A DNA stretch of 52,760 nt from Clostridia bacterium (GTDB taxonomy: Bacteria > Bacillota > DTU025), in assembly GCA_034926675.1 (NCBI GenBank), contig JAYFQW010000046.1, positions 1 through 52,760 of the forward strand, written 5' to 3'. Shown here piece by piece: positions 1-6,427 of the stretch. A program made the translations under genes and the position numbers. The first letter of the stretch is position 1, and every line of letters begins with the position of its first letter. The notes below the pieces were generated by a model. That model had not been told where the DNA came from and did no database searches. It was given only the letters and a program-made list of their open reading frames with translations.

Positions 1-164
1 GCGGCGCCGTGATACTTCGCGAGGCGGGCGGGGCGCTCACGGACCTGTCTGGAGAGGCATGGTCTTGCGAATCGGGGAGGCTTGCGGCATCGAACGGGCT
101 TATACACGATGAGATGCTTGACGTGATAGCGCTCGGCCGCACCGGCCTACGCGCACGCGACTAG
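1..164 (+). CDS. Inositol monophosphatase family protein, C-terminal end (partial)
   Basis: The open frame enters at base 3 and ends at TAG 162-164. It reads GAVILREAGG, then a DLSG turn, then AASNGLIHDEML. This is the typical C-terminal signature of the inositol monophosphatase / fructose-1,6-bisphosphatase-like superfamily (a REAGG helix, then an ASN-G-H segment that closes the active site). The metal-binding motifs lie upstream of the window. The stop is 26 bases before pgsB on the same strand, so the two may be co-transcribed. Family members dephosphorylate inositol phosphates, PAP or sugar bisphosphates; the substrate cannot be chosen from this fragment. Confidence 0.75.
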   Translation, partial: GAVILREAGGALTDLSGEAWSCESGRLAASNGLIHDEMLDVIALGRTGLRARD

Positions 165-190
165 GGAAGGCGGATCCTGGGAGGCCTGGC

Positions 191-1486
191 ATGACGATAT
201 TCTCTGTTCTGTGCGTATTCCTGGCCCTTGCGGCCATCGTTGAGTACTCGATCCATTTGCGCACGCTTCGCAGGATACCCGTGCGCATTCAGGTTAATGG
301 AACTCGGGGCAAATCCACCACAACTCGGCTGATTGCTGCTGGATTGAGAGGAGCCGGCCTGCGGGTGATCGCGAAGACAACCGGCACGGCGCCAAGCCTC
401 ATCCTGGAAGACGGCTCCGAGCAGCTCATCAAGAGGCGGGGTCGGGCGAACATCTCAGAGCAGATGAGAGTTGCCCGATTCGCAGCATCCCGCGGTGCAG
501 ATGCCATTGTGTTGGAGTGCATGGCCTTGGAGCCAGAGAATCAGTGGGTCGCTGAGCACCAGATGGTGAGATCCACCATCGGCGTGATCACTAACGTTCG
601 AGAGGACCACCTCGATGTGATGGGGCCGACACTCCGCGATGTGGGAGAGGCGCTTGCCCTCACAGTGCCTCGAGGTGGGGCTCTGGTGACCGCGGAGAGT
701 GAGATGTTGCCCATATTCGAAGCGGCGGCCCGAAGGCTCGGGGCTGAAGTCCACGTCGTGGATGGGTCAGAGATAGCCGACGAAGTGAACGAGGAGTTCG
801 AGTATGTGAGCTTTAAGGAGAATGTGGCTTGCGCTCTGGCAGCCTGTGAGCTGGCTTCGGTTCCGCGCGACGTCGCGCTGGAAGGGATGCTTCGGGCAGA
901 GGGCGACCCCGGGGCGATGAGGATCATCCGCGTGGAGCGGAATGGACTCTCCTACGTGGTGGCGAACGCCTTCGCTGCTAACGACTACACCTCCACGTTG
1001 ATGATATGGAGGATGCTCACTAAGAGGTTCGAGATAGTCGCGGAAGCGCGCGCTGGCCAGGCTCGCCCCGTCCGGTCAGGTGCTGATCGGGAGGCGCCGG
1101 GCCCGCGGGCACTGCACGGAACTGAGGCACAGGCGTTCGCCACTGTTCGTGGGGGCCAGAACCTGCCTATAGCTGTGGTGATGAACAACAGGGCCGACCG
1201 GCTGCCGCGCATCGGCGAACTCGCTCCACTAGTCGCACAGGTGATTCAGCCTGCGAAGGTGTTCCTGATTGGGCAAGCAGGGAGAGTAGCTGCTCGACGT
1301 CTTGCGGCCGCTGGCGTCAGGGGCGGCTGCATCATCGACCTGACTTCGGTCGCTGATCCCGAGGAAGTAATGCAGCGGATAGCCGAATCGCTGCCTGCGG
1401 GGGCGTTGCTGTTCGCTATGGGCAACACCAAAGGAATGGGCCTCACATTTGCCGACTATTCTGAACGGAACGGGGAATCACTGTGA
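191..1486 (+). CDS. pgsB: Poly-gamma-glutamate synthase PgsB (CapB)
   Basis: PgsB is the ATP-dependent, Mur-ligase-like amide ligase that polymerises glutamate at the membrane. An N-terminal hydrophobic segment (residues 1-20) is followed by the P-loop NGTRGKSTTT (about residues 36-45), and then TNVREDHLDVMG and NNRADR, both typical of CapB. The protein has 431 residues against roughly 390-400 for common PgsB. The extra length is a low-complexity insert at about residues 284-325 (ARAGQARPVRSG onward), just before the NNRADR segment. The stop overlaps the pgsC start in GTGA, so the two are translationally coupled. No pgsA/capA gene is present in the window. Confidence 0.9.
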   Translation: MTIFSVLCVFLALAAIVEYSIHLRTLRRIPVRIQVNGTRGKSTTTRLIAAGLRGAGLRVIAKTTGTAPSLILEDGSEQLIKRRGRANISEQMRVARFAASRGADAIVLECMALEPENQWVAEHQMVRSTIGVITNVREDHLDVMGPTLRDVGEALALTVPRGGALVTAESEMLPIFEAAARRLGAEVHVVDGSEIADEVNEEFEYVSFKENVACALAACELASVPRDVALEGMLRAEGDPGAMRIIRVERNGLSYVVANAFAANDYTSTLMIWRMLTKRFEIVAEARAGQARPVRSGADREAPGPRALHGTEAQAFATVRGGQNLPIAVVMNNRADRLPRIGELAPLVAQVIQPAKVFLIGQAGRVAARRLAAAGVRGGCIIDLTSVADPEEVMQRIAESLPAGALLFAMGNTKGMGLTFADYSERNGESL

Positions 1487-1926
1487 CCATCACTCTCTCC
1501 ATCGGAATTGGCCTCATAGTCAGTTTCATCTTCACTGAGCTGACTGGCTTGTATGGCGGTGGGCTCATTGTGCCGGGGTATCTGGCCCTATATCTTGATC
1601 AGCCTGCGAGGATCATCGCGACGTTCGCGGTGGCCCTGGCAGCCTACGGTGTTGTGTGGGTTCTATCGAGCTTTATGATCCTCTATGGGAGGCGCCGGTT
1701 CATGGCGATGGTGCTGGTCGGATTCTGGCTCGGCCTCGGGCTCTCGAGGGTTGGCATTTACTTCAGTTGGGCTCGAAACCTATCTGGCCAGGGATTTAGA
1801 GCTGTGGGCTACATCATTCCAGGCCTAATAGCCAACGACATCGCTAGGCAGGGAGCTGTAAGAACGTTCGCATCTGTGCTATTCCTGGCGGCAGTGGTCA
1901 GGCTAGCCATGGTGTTCGTTAAGTGA
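1483..1926 (+). CDS. pgsC: Poly-gamma-glutamate biosynthesis membrane protein PgsC (CapC)
   Basis: PgsC is the small polytopic partner of PgsB. The 147-residue length matches the family (about 149). The N-terminal segment with TELTGLYGGGLIVPGYLAL is the characteristic CapC motif, and four to five hydrophobic helices follow. The start is GTG at 1483, overlapping the pgsB stop by four bases. The C-terminus overlaps the next frame in another GTGA, although the real start of the next gene is probably 27 bases downstream. Known role: with PgsB it forms the membrane complex that makes poly-gamma-glutamate. Confidence 0.9.
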   Translation: MTITLSIGIGLIVSFIFTELTGLYGGGLIVPGYLALYLDQPARIIATFAVALAAYGVVWVLSSFMILYGRRRFMAMVLVGFWLGLGLSRVGIYFSWARNLSGQGFRAVGYIIPGLIANDIARQGAVRTFASVLFLAAVVRLAMVFVK

Positions 1927-1952
1927 CTGGCATAGAAAGCAGGAGGAGCCGG

Positions 1953-3101
1953 GTGAGTGTGACGGGCGAATCGGGAACGATGAGCAAATTGGCGCGACCG
2001 GCCTGGGGAGCAAGGCGCGGAACGGTTAGCGTCGTGCTTCTGCTGCTCAGTGCCTTGATTGCGCTCATGGGCTCATGGGGGGCCCGGCTTGCAGCGCCAG
2101 CTGGGCGCGCCGATTGCTACGATGAGCAGGTGATCGCGGCCGAGGTAATGCAGGCTGGCGCCGCCGCAGTGCGTGACCTCCGGTTGGAGCTGGGCATTTC
2201 CATCGATCCCGAGATCGATCCGAACGGCACTGGCCTGATCGGCGATGAGTTCACACTGATGACTACGTCCGTCGGCGTGCTTGAGGCAAAGCGTACTTCC
2301 ACTAACCCTGCGTTTGCGGCGGTAATGGTCAAGTATTTCAGGGAAGCGGGGCTCGCGGCGGGGGATGTTGTGGCAGTGGGGTCAAGCGGCTCGTTTCCCG
2401 CTCTGATACTTGCAACGCTATCCGCTGCCCGTGCCCTAGATCTTGAGCCGGTCATGATCTACTCCGTAGGGGCATCGATGTACGGCGCCAACATCCCAGA
2501 GCTCACGTTCGTACCCATGCTCGCGAGGCTTAACGAACTCGGCATCATCCCATACAAGCTGGAGGCGGTGTCGCTAGGCGGAGAGTCTGATCAGGGAGGG
2601 GGCGCCATCTTCGGAGACGGACGGCCTGTGATGGAGAAGGCAGCGATGAGCGCGGGCGTTCCGGTCATCCGCGAGCCATCGGTGTCGGCAAGCATCGCTG
2701 CTCGCCATCGGGTGTTCGAAGAGGCTGCCGCCAGGGTGGGCCGCCCGATAAGCTGTTTCGTGAATGTGGGAGGCGCCACCGCCAACTACGGCAATACCTC
2801 GGCGTCGCTTGAGTTTCCGAATGGTCTCGTCATGCGCCCGCCGGTGATGTCCACCGATCCAGAACGCGGTCTCATCTTCGAGTTCGCCGCCGCCGGAGTG
2901 CCAGTCATCAACCTCCTGGACGTGCGGGGGCTAGCCATGAAGAACGGCCTGCCTGTGGACCCGGTCCCGCTGCCTGGAATAGGAGAGGGAGGAGTGTACC
3001 GCGCAAGGCAGTATTCGCGAGTCGTAGCTGGCCTTGCACTGATTGCGAGCCTGGCGCCGCTGGGGTTCGGCCTGCAAAATGCCAGGAAGCGGCGTGTGTG
3101 A
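1953..3101 (+). CDS. pgsW: Poly-gamma-glutamate system protein (PgsW-like)
   Basis: This is the third gene of a pgsB-pgsC-pgsW set. I chose GTG 1953 because a perfect AGGAGG at 1941-1946 lies six bases upstream; the GTG at 1923 has no such site. The product (382 residues) has an N-terminal membrane anchor (VVLLLLSALIALMGSWG), a large extracytoplasmic domain rich in GG motifs (VGSSGSFPAL, NVGGATANYGN) and a second hydrophobic segment close to the C-terminus, ending in RKRRV. This matches the 'poly-gamma-glutamate system protein' family that replaces PgsA in some Firmicutes and Fusobacteria. Its biochemical role is not established. It is the last gene of the operon and faces manA convergently. 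Confidence 0.75.
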   Translation: MSVTGESGTMSKLARPAWGARRGTVSVVLLLLSALIALMGSWGARLAAPAGRADCYDEQVIAAEVMQAGAAAVRDLRLELGISIDPEIDPNGTGLIGDEFTLMTTSVGVLEAKRTSTNPAFAAVMVKYFREAGLAAGDVVAVGSSGSFPALILATLSAARALDLEPVMIYSVGASMYGANIPELTFVPMLARLNELGIIPYKLEAVSLGGESDQGGGAIFGDGRPVMEKAAMSAGVPVIREPSVSASIAARHRVFEEAAARVGRPISCFVNVGGATANYGNTSASLEFPNGLVMRPPVMSTDPERGLIFEFAAAGVPVINLLDVRGLAMKNGLPVDPVPLPGIGEGGVYRARQYSRVVAGLALIASLAPLGFGLQNARKRRV

Positions 3102-3141
3102 TGGCGTGGTCTGCGAGACGGAAGGGCACATCGCGCGCGGC

Positions 3142-3168
3142 GTGCGCGCCGTGTGCGCCGTGCGCGCC
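3142..3168. repeat. Three tandem GC-rich 9-mers
   Basis: GTGCGCGCC, GTGTGCGCC and GTGCGCGCC follow each other in the 151-base gap between the convergent pgsW and manA genes. No T-tract follows, so it is not a standard terminator. It may just be local slippage in GC-rich DNA. Confidence 0.5.
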
Positions 3169-3252
3169 GAGAACCCTGCGTGTGTGGCTCAGCGGAGGAC
3201 GGGCAGCCGGCAAGGCAGGCATGTTCTGCCGCCACTGTGGCGCTAGGTTGAA

Positions 3253-4287
3253 CTAGCGGTGCGGGAGCGACATCCTTGCGGGCGCATCCTCATGAGCCAT
3301 GCTGGTTTCCAGCAGCGTTAGGTCCCCGGAGACTGCATAATCAGGGCAGTCTGCAGGTATGAGGATCGAGGATCCGGCACTGAGGCCCAGACGCTGGCGC
3401 CCTGACTCGTTTGTGCCCCAGCTGAGATCGCCGATGCCGCTGATGACCACAATCGATCTGAAGGTGGCCCTGGAGGCGCTTCGCGTCCATGGGCCCGAGC
3501 AGGTCGAACGCCATACGTCGATGCCTGAGAACGAGGATAGGAGCTGCACAGTCCCAGGGCCAGGCGGATCTGGTCGGGTTGTCGCTGGTGTTGCTCCACA
3601 ATCGATAACATCAAGCGCCTGTTCCACATGGAGTTCTCTCGGCCTGCCGTCAGGCCCGAGCCTTCCGTAGTCCCACAATCGATACACAGTATCCGAGTTC
3701 TGCTGGACCTCAGCTACTACCACACCTGCTCCCAGCGAATGAACAACACCGGGCGGGATGGGGATCACATCGCCAGGGGAGACCTCGACCTGCCGTAGGC
3801 AGGTCATGATGTCCCCGGCTCCGGCCCTGGATGCGGTCTCGAGTTGCTGGCGAGTGATGCCGGGTCGAAGTCCATATACTATCCTCGCACCTGGGTCTGC
3901 CCGGAGAACCAGCCACATCTCTTCCTTCCCCGATTCCCCGGGGCGAAGGCCATCATATCTGCTAGGCGGATGGACCTGTACTGATAGATCCTCTCTTGAG
4001 TCCAGCAGCTTGACTAGGAGCGGAAACTCCAAGGCATCTTGGGCCGAACGACTGATCGCGGCGGAACCCACCAGGCCTTGGCCAAACTCAACTTGAAGCT
4101 CTGGGATGGTTCGACCACTCAGCGGCCCATTCTCCACCACGGTTGGGCCGTGAGGGTGTGCCGATAGAATCCATGCCTCACCTATGGGGCCAGCCGGCAT
4201 GTGCGGAAAGTAATGCGCCAGGCGGCGCCCGCCCCATAGTCGCTGCTTGAACTCGGGTTTGAAGGCAAGCGGATAAAGAGTGCTCAA
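3253..4287 (-). CDS. manA: Mannose-6-phosphate isomerase, class I (ManA/Pmi)
   Basis: Interconverts mannose-6-phosphate and fructose-6-phosphate with one zinc ion, feeding mannose into glycolysis or GDP-mannose synthesis. The N-terminus contains the family motif LAFKPEFKQRLWGGRRL. VQVHPP supplies zinc ligands near residues 100-105. GDVIPIPPGVVHSLGAGVVV and EVQQNSDTVYRLWDYGR form the cupin core and the conserved C-terminal strand. The 344-residue length fits the short Bacillus-type enzyme (about 315-320) with a modest extension. It is a single gene with a plausible promoter at 4357-4386, divergent from the DUF134 operon. Confidence 0.9.
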   Translation of the reverse strand: MSTLYPLAFKPEFKQRLWGGRRLAHYFPHMPAGPIGEAWILSAHPHGPTVVENGPLSGRTIPELQVEFGQGLVGSAAISRSAQDALEFPLLVKLLDSREDLSVQVHPPSRYDGLRPGESGKEEMWLVLRADPGARIVYGLRPGITRQQLETASRAGAGDIMTCLRQVEVSPGDVIPIPPGVVHSLGAGVVVAEVQQNSDTVYRLWDYGRLGPDGRPRELHVEQALDVIDCGATPATTRPDPPGPGTVQLLSSFSGIDVWRSTCSGPWTRSASRATFRSIVVISGIGDLSWGTNESGRQRLGLSAGSSILIPADCPDYAVSGDLTLLETSMAHEDAPARMSLPHR

Positions 4288-4356
4288 AGACCACGCCTCG
4301 CTCTTTCCCCTGGCGCCTTGTGTGGAATGGCGCTGCCGGTTTGTGGACTCAAGGTA

Positions 4357-4386
4357 ATCCTAAGTCTCCGAGGGCGTGCGAGTCAA
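4357..4386 (-). promoter_or_regulatory. Predicted sigma-70-type promoter for manA
   Basis: On the minus strand, TTGACT (4381-4386) and TAGGAT (4357-4362) are separated by 18 bases. The predicted start of transcription is roughly 60 bases before the manA start codon. Confidence 0.5.
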
Positions 4387-4400
4387 CCCGCCAAGTGAGC

Positions 4401-4425
4401 GCCACGATGATTGTGGCATCGTGGC
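4401..4425. promoter_or_regulatory. Perfect 9-bp inverted repeat between divergent promoters
   Basis: GCCACGATG and CATCGTGGC flank a seven-base spacer. It sits between the manA -35 (4381-4386) and the DUF134 -35 (4433-4438), so a bound dimeric regulator could act on both genes. The regulator is unknown. Confidence 0.5.
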
Positions 4426-4432
4426 AAACCAG

Positions 4433-4461
4433 TTGACTTACGCACAGAACCACGCTACTAT
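4433..4461 (+). promoter_or_regulatory. Predicted promoter of the DUF134-mrp-nifX operon
   Basis: TTGACT (4433-4438), a 17-base spacer and TACTAT (4456-4461). The expected transcription start falls on the palindrome at 4468-4479. Confidence 0.6.
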
Positions 4462-4467
4462 CATTAT

Positions 4468-4479
4468 GTGCATATGCAC
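4468..4479. promoter_or_regulatory. 12-bp palindrome GTGCATATGCAC at the predicted +1
   Basis: This is a perfect palindrome seven bases after the -10 of the DUF134 operon promoter, a position where a repressor would block initiation. DUF134 proteins have a sigma-region-4-like helix-turn-helix, so autoregulation is possible but only inferred. Confidence 0.45.
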
Positions 4480-4505
4480 GAATAGAGTTCGCGAGGGGTG
4501 AGTGG

Positions 4506-5087
4506 ATGTCGAGGCCGCGGAAGTGGAGATGTGTGGACAGCCTCCCGTTAGTCTGTTCGTTCGGGCCGCGCCTGAAGGCATCGGACCCTGCGGAGACTGG
4601 CGAGGGCCCTGGCTCGGATTCCATCCACAGCCCGGATTTGGGCCCTGGCCAGTCTCTGAGCCCTGATTTAGCTGGCAGCGGCAGGCGAATTGTTCTCACA
4701 GTCGATGAACTTGAGGCTGTGCGCTTGAAGGATCTTAATGGGCTTGACCAGGCGGCATGCGCGGAGAGCATGAGTGTATCGAGGGGGACGTTCCAGAGGA
4801 TTCTGGCATCTGCACGTGCCAAGATCGCCGAGGCGCTAACTGAAGGGCTATGGCTTGACATCTCCGGTGGCGAGTACTGCCTTGCTAAGTGGCAGGCGGT
4901 CTGCCCTGACTGTGGGTGCGCGTCTGATCCGGCCAGAGCAGTGGTGCACGGCGCGCCCTGTGGTGTGCCGGCTGGCAGCGGGCAGCGTTGCCCGCATTGT
5001 GGAGGAGAGAACGTAACATGGACGAGCTGTCGGCGGACGGGGGGCCATTGTTCTGACCTGGGCTGCCGGCGCCGAAGGCAGTCGTAG
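4506..5087 (+). CDS. DUF134 family DNA-binding protein with C-terminal zinc-ribbon-like cysteines
   Basis: The N-terminus MSRPRKWR plus VDELEAVRLKDLNGLDQAACAESMSVSRGTFQRIL is the DUF134 helix-turn-helix (sigma-70 region-4-like), about residues 55-110. Usual members have about 100-120 residues. This one has 193, with an insert near residues 15-55 and a C-terminal tail holding CPDCGC and CPHCGG pairs plus further cysteines, which could bind a metal or Fe-S cluster. GTGAGTGG precedes the ATG, with GAGGGG about eight bases upstream. DUF134 genes are commonly next to mrp/NifX-like genes, as here, and probably regulate them. No biochemical function is firmly known. Confidence 0.8.
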   Translation: MSRPRKWRCVDSLPLVCSFGPRLKASDPAETGEGPGSDSIHSPDLGPGQSLSPDLAGSGRRIVLTVDELEAVRLKDLNGLDQAACAESMSVSRGTFQRILASARAKIAEALTEGLWLDISGGEYCLAKWQAVCPDCGCASDPARAVVHGAPCGVPAGSGQRCPHCGGENVTWTSCRRTGGHCSDLGCRRRRQS

Positions 5088-5132
5088 AAGCGCGCGGTGA
5101 TGCCGATTATGTCGCGAGAAGGAGCAGAACAT

Positions 5133-5954
5133 ATGACAGGGTATGAACAGGGGGAGCTATCCCACGTGGGGCGCGTGGTTGGGGTGATGAGTGGAAAGGG
5201 CGGGGTGGGGAAATCATCGGTTACGGCTCTCTTGGCCGCCGCCCTCGCCCGCAGGGGGCATATTGTCGGCGTGATGGATGCGGATATCACCGGGCCAAGT
5301 ATGCCGAAGATGTTCGGGGTGCATGGCAGGCTCGAAACTTCAGATGCGGGGATCTTCCCAGCTTTCACAGAACGCTTCGGGATTCGGGTGGTCTCCCTGA
5401 ACTTGCTGCTCGATGAGGAGGAAGCGCCGGTTGTGTGGCGGGGGCCACTCCTATCAGGAGCGGTGAAGCAGTTCTGGACTGACGTGGTATGGGGCGATCT
5501 GGACTTCATGATCATTGATCTCCCGCCGGGCACTGGCGATGTCCCGCTCTCGGTGATGCAGTCGATTCCCCTAGATGGGCTTGTCACCGTGTCATCTCCT
5601 CAGGATGTGGCGGTGCTTGTTGTGAAGAAAGCAGTTCAGATGGCGCGCATGATGAATAAGCCCGTTATCGGCCTTGTGGAGAATATGAGCCAGATTGCAT
5701 GTCCTAAGTGCGGCGAAGTCATCTACCCGTTCGGCAAGCCGCGCGGCGCCGAACTCGCTCGGGAATTGGGAGTCAAGTTCATCGGAGAGCTTCCGATCGA
5801 TCCGCGCCTTTCGGAATTGGCTGATGCGGGCTTGGCCGAGGAGTATGAACACCCAACCATGGAAGCCCTCGCGGATGCGGTGGTCGCGGCGACATCAGGT
5901 CCCGAGGCCTCTGAAGATGGCAAGACCAAAAGGGGAGGAAGCGAGTCTATATGA
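5133..5954 (+). CDS. mrp: Mrp/NBP35-family Fe-S cluster carrier ATPase
   Basis: A cytosolic P-loop ATPase that binds a bridging [4Fe-4S] cluster and passes it to apo-proteins. Visible features are the deviant Walker A SGKGGVGKSS (about residues 19-28), DADITGPS (Walker A'), IIDLPPGTGD (Walker B) and the cluster-binding CPKC pair near residues 189-192 in ENMSQIACPKCGE. I chose ATG 5133 because AAGGAG lies eight bases upstream; the more upstream GTG 5097 has no site. The C-terminal tail (after EALADAVVAA) is short and charged. The stop overlaps the following start (ATGA), so it is coupled to the NifX-like gene. Confidence 0.9.
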   Translation: MTGYEQGELSHVGRVVGVMSGKGGVGKSSVTALLAAALARRGHIVGVMDADITGPSMPKMFGVHGRLETSDAGIFPAFTERFGIRVVSLNLLLDEEEAPVVWRGPLLSGAVKQFWTDVVWGDLDFMIIDLPPGTGDVPLSVMQSIPLDGLVTVSSPQDVAVLVVKKAVQMARMMNKPVIGLVENMSQIACPKCGEVIYPFGKPRGAELARELGVKFIGELPIDPRLSELADAGLAEEYEHPTMEALADAVVAATSGPEASEDGKTKRGGSESI

Positions 5955-6424
5955 TAATAGCCGTTGGCACTGAGAATGGGGTAGTCTACCCCCACTTTGG
6001 AAAGGCGCCGGAATACACTGCATATGCTATTGAGGATGGAAAGATCGTGAGCAAGGAGACGATCTCCAGTCCGGGTCACGGTGTGTGCGGAATGCCCGCA
6101 TTCATGCAGGAGCACAGGGTGGAAGTTGTTATCGCTGGCGGAATTGGCCAGGGAGCGATCGAGAATCTGATAGTTCGAGGCATCGAAGTCGTGGCGGGCG
6201 CGTCGGGCAATGCTGATCAAGTCGTACAGGCGTACCTACGTGGTTCCCTGGCGACCTCCCCTCAAACGTGCGGGTGCGGCGGACACGGACACGATCACGC
6301 GCACGAAGGCCGGCATGACCATTGCCATGAGCACGGGCATGCGGATGGGGGATGCTGTGGAGACCATGGGCACGAGCACGGGCACGTGCTGGGCCACGAG
6401 AATGAAGAGGGCAAGACCATGTAG
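5951..6424 (+). CDS. NifX/NifB-type dinitrogenase cofactor-binding domain protein with His-rich tail
   Basis: Residues 1-105 form the 'dinitrogenase iron-molybdenum cofactor biosynthesis' fold (MIIAVGTENGVVYPHFGKAPEY, then VVIAGGIGQGAIENL). This domain binds Fe-S or metal-cofactor precursors. From about residue 108 the protein changes to CGCGGHGHDHAHEG and continues as a His/Cys/Gly-rich tail of about 45 residues, a likely metal-storage or metal-sensing appendage. Translation is coupled to mrp, and AGGGGAGG lies upstream of the start. No nif structural genes are in the window, so nitrogen fixation should not be inferred. A role in Fe-S or metal handling is more likely. Confidence 0.85.
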   Translation: MIIAVGTENGVVYPHFGKAPEYTAYAIEDGKIVSKETISSPGHGVCGMPAFMQEHRVEVVIAGGIGQGAIENLIVRGIEVVAGASGNADQVVQAYLRGSLATSPQTCGCGGHGHDHAHEGRHDHCHEHGHADGGCCGDHGHEHGHVLGHENEEGKTM

Positions 6425-6427
6425 CGA

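Noticed and set aside
3212-3246. Eleven-codon zinc-ribbon-like peptide MFCRHCGARLN
   Set aside because: Too short to be a domain and no support as a gene; at most a remnant.
4349-5587. 412-codon minus-strand open frame
   Set aside because: It lies antisense to DUF134 and mrp, both with clear family motifs and ribosome sites. Its product is Ser/Pro/Arg-rich, typical of a GC-driven shadow frame.
5951-6424. Evidence for nitrogen fixation
   Set aside because: The NifX-like domain is widespread in non-diazotrophs and no nifHDK genes are present.
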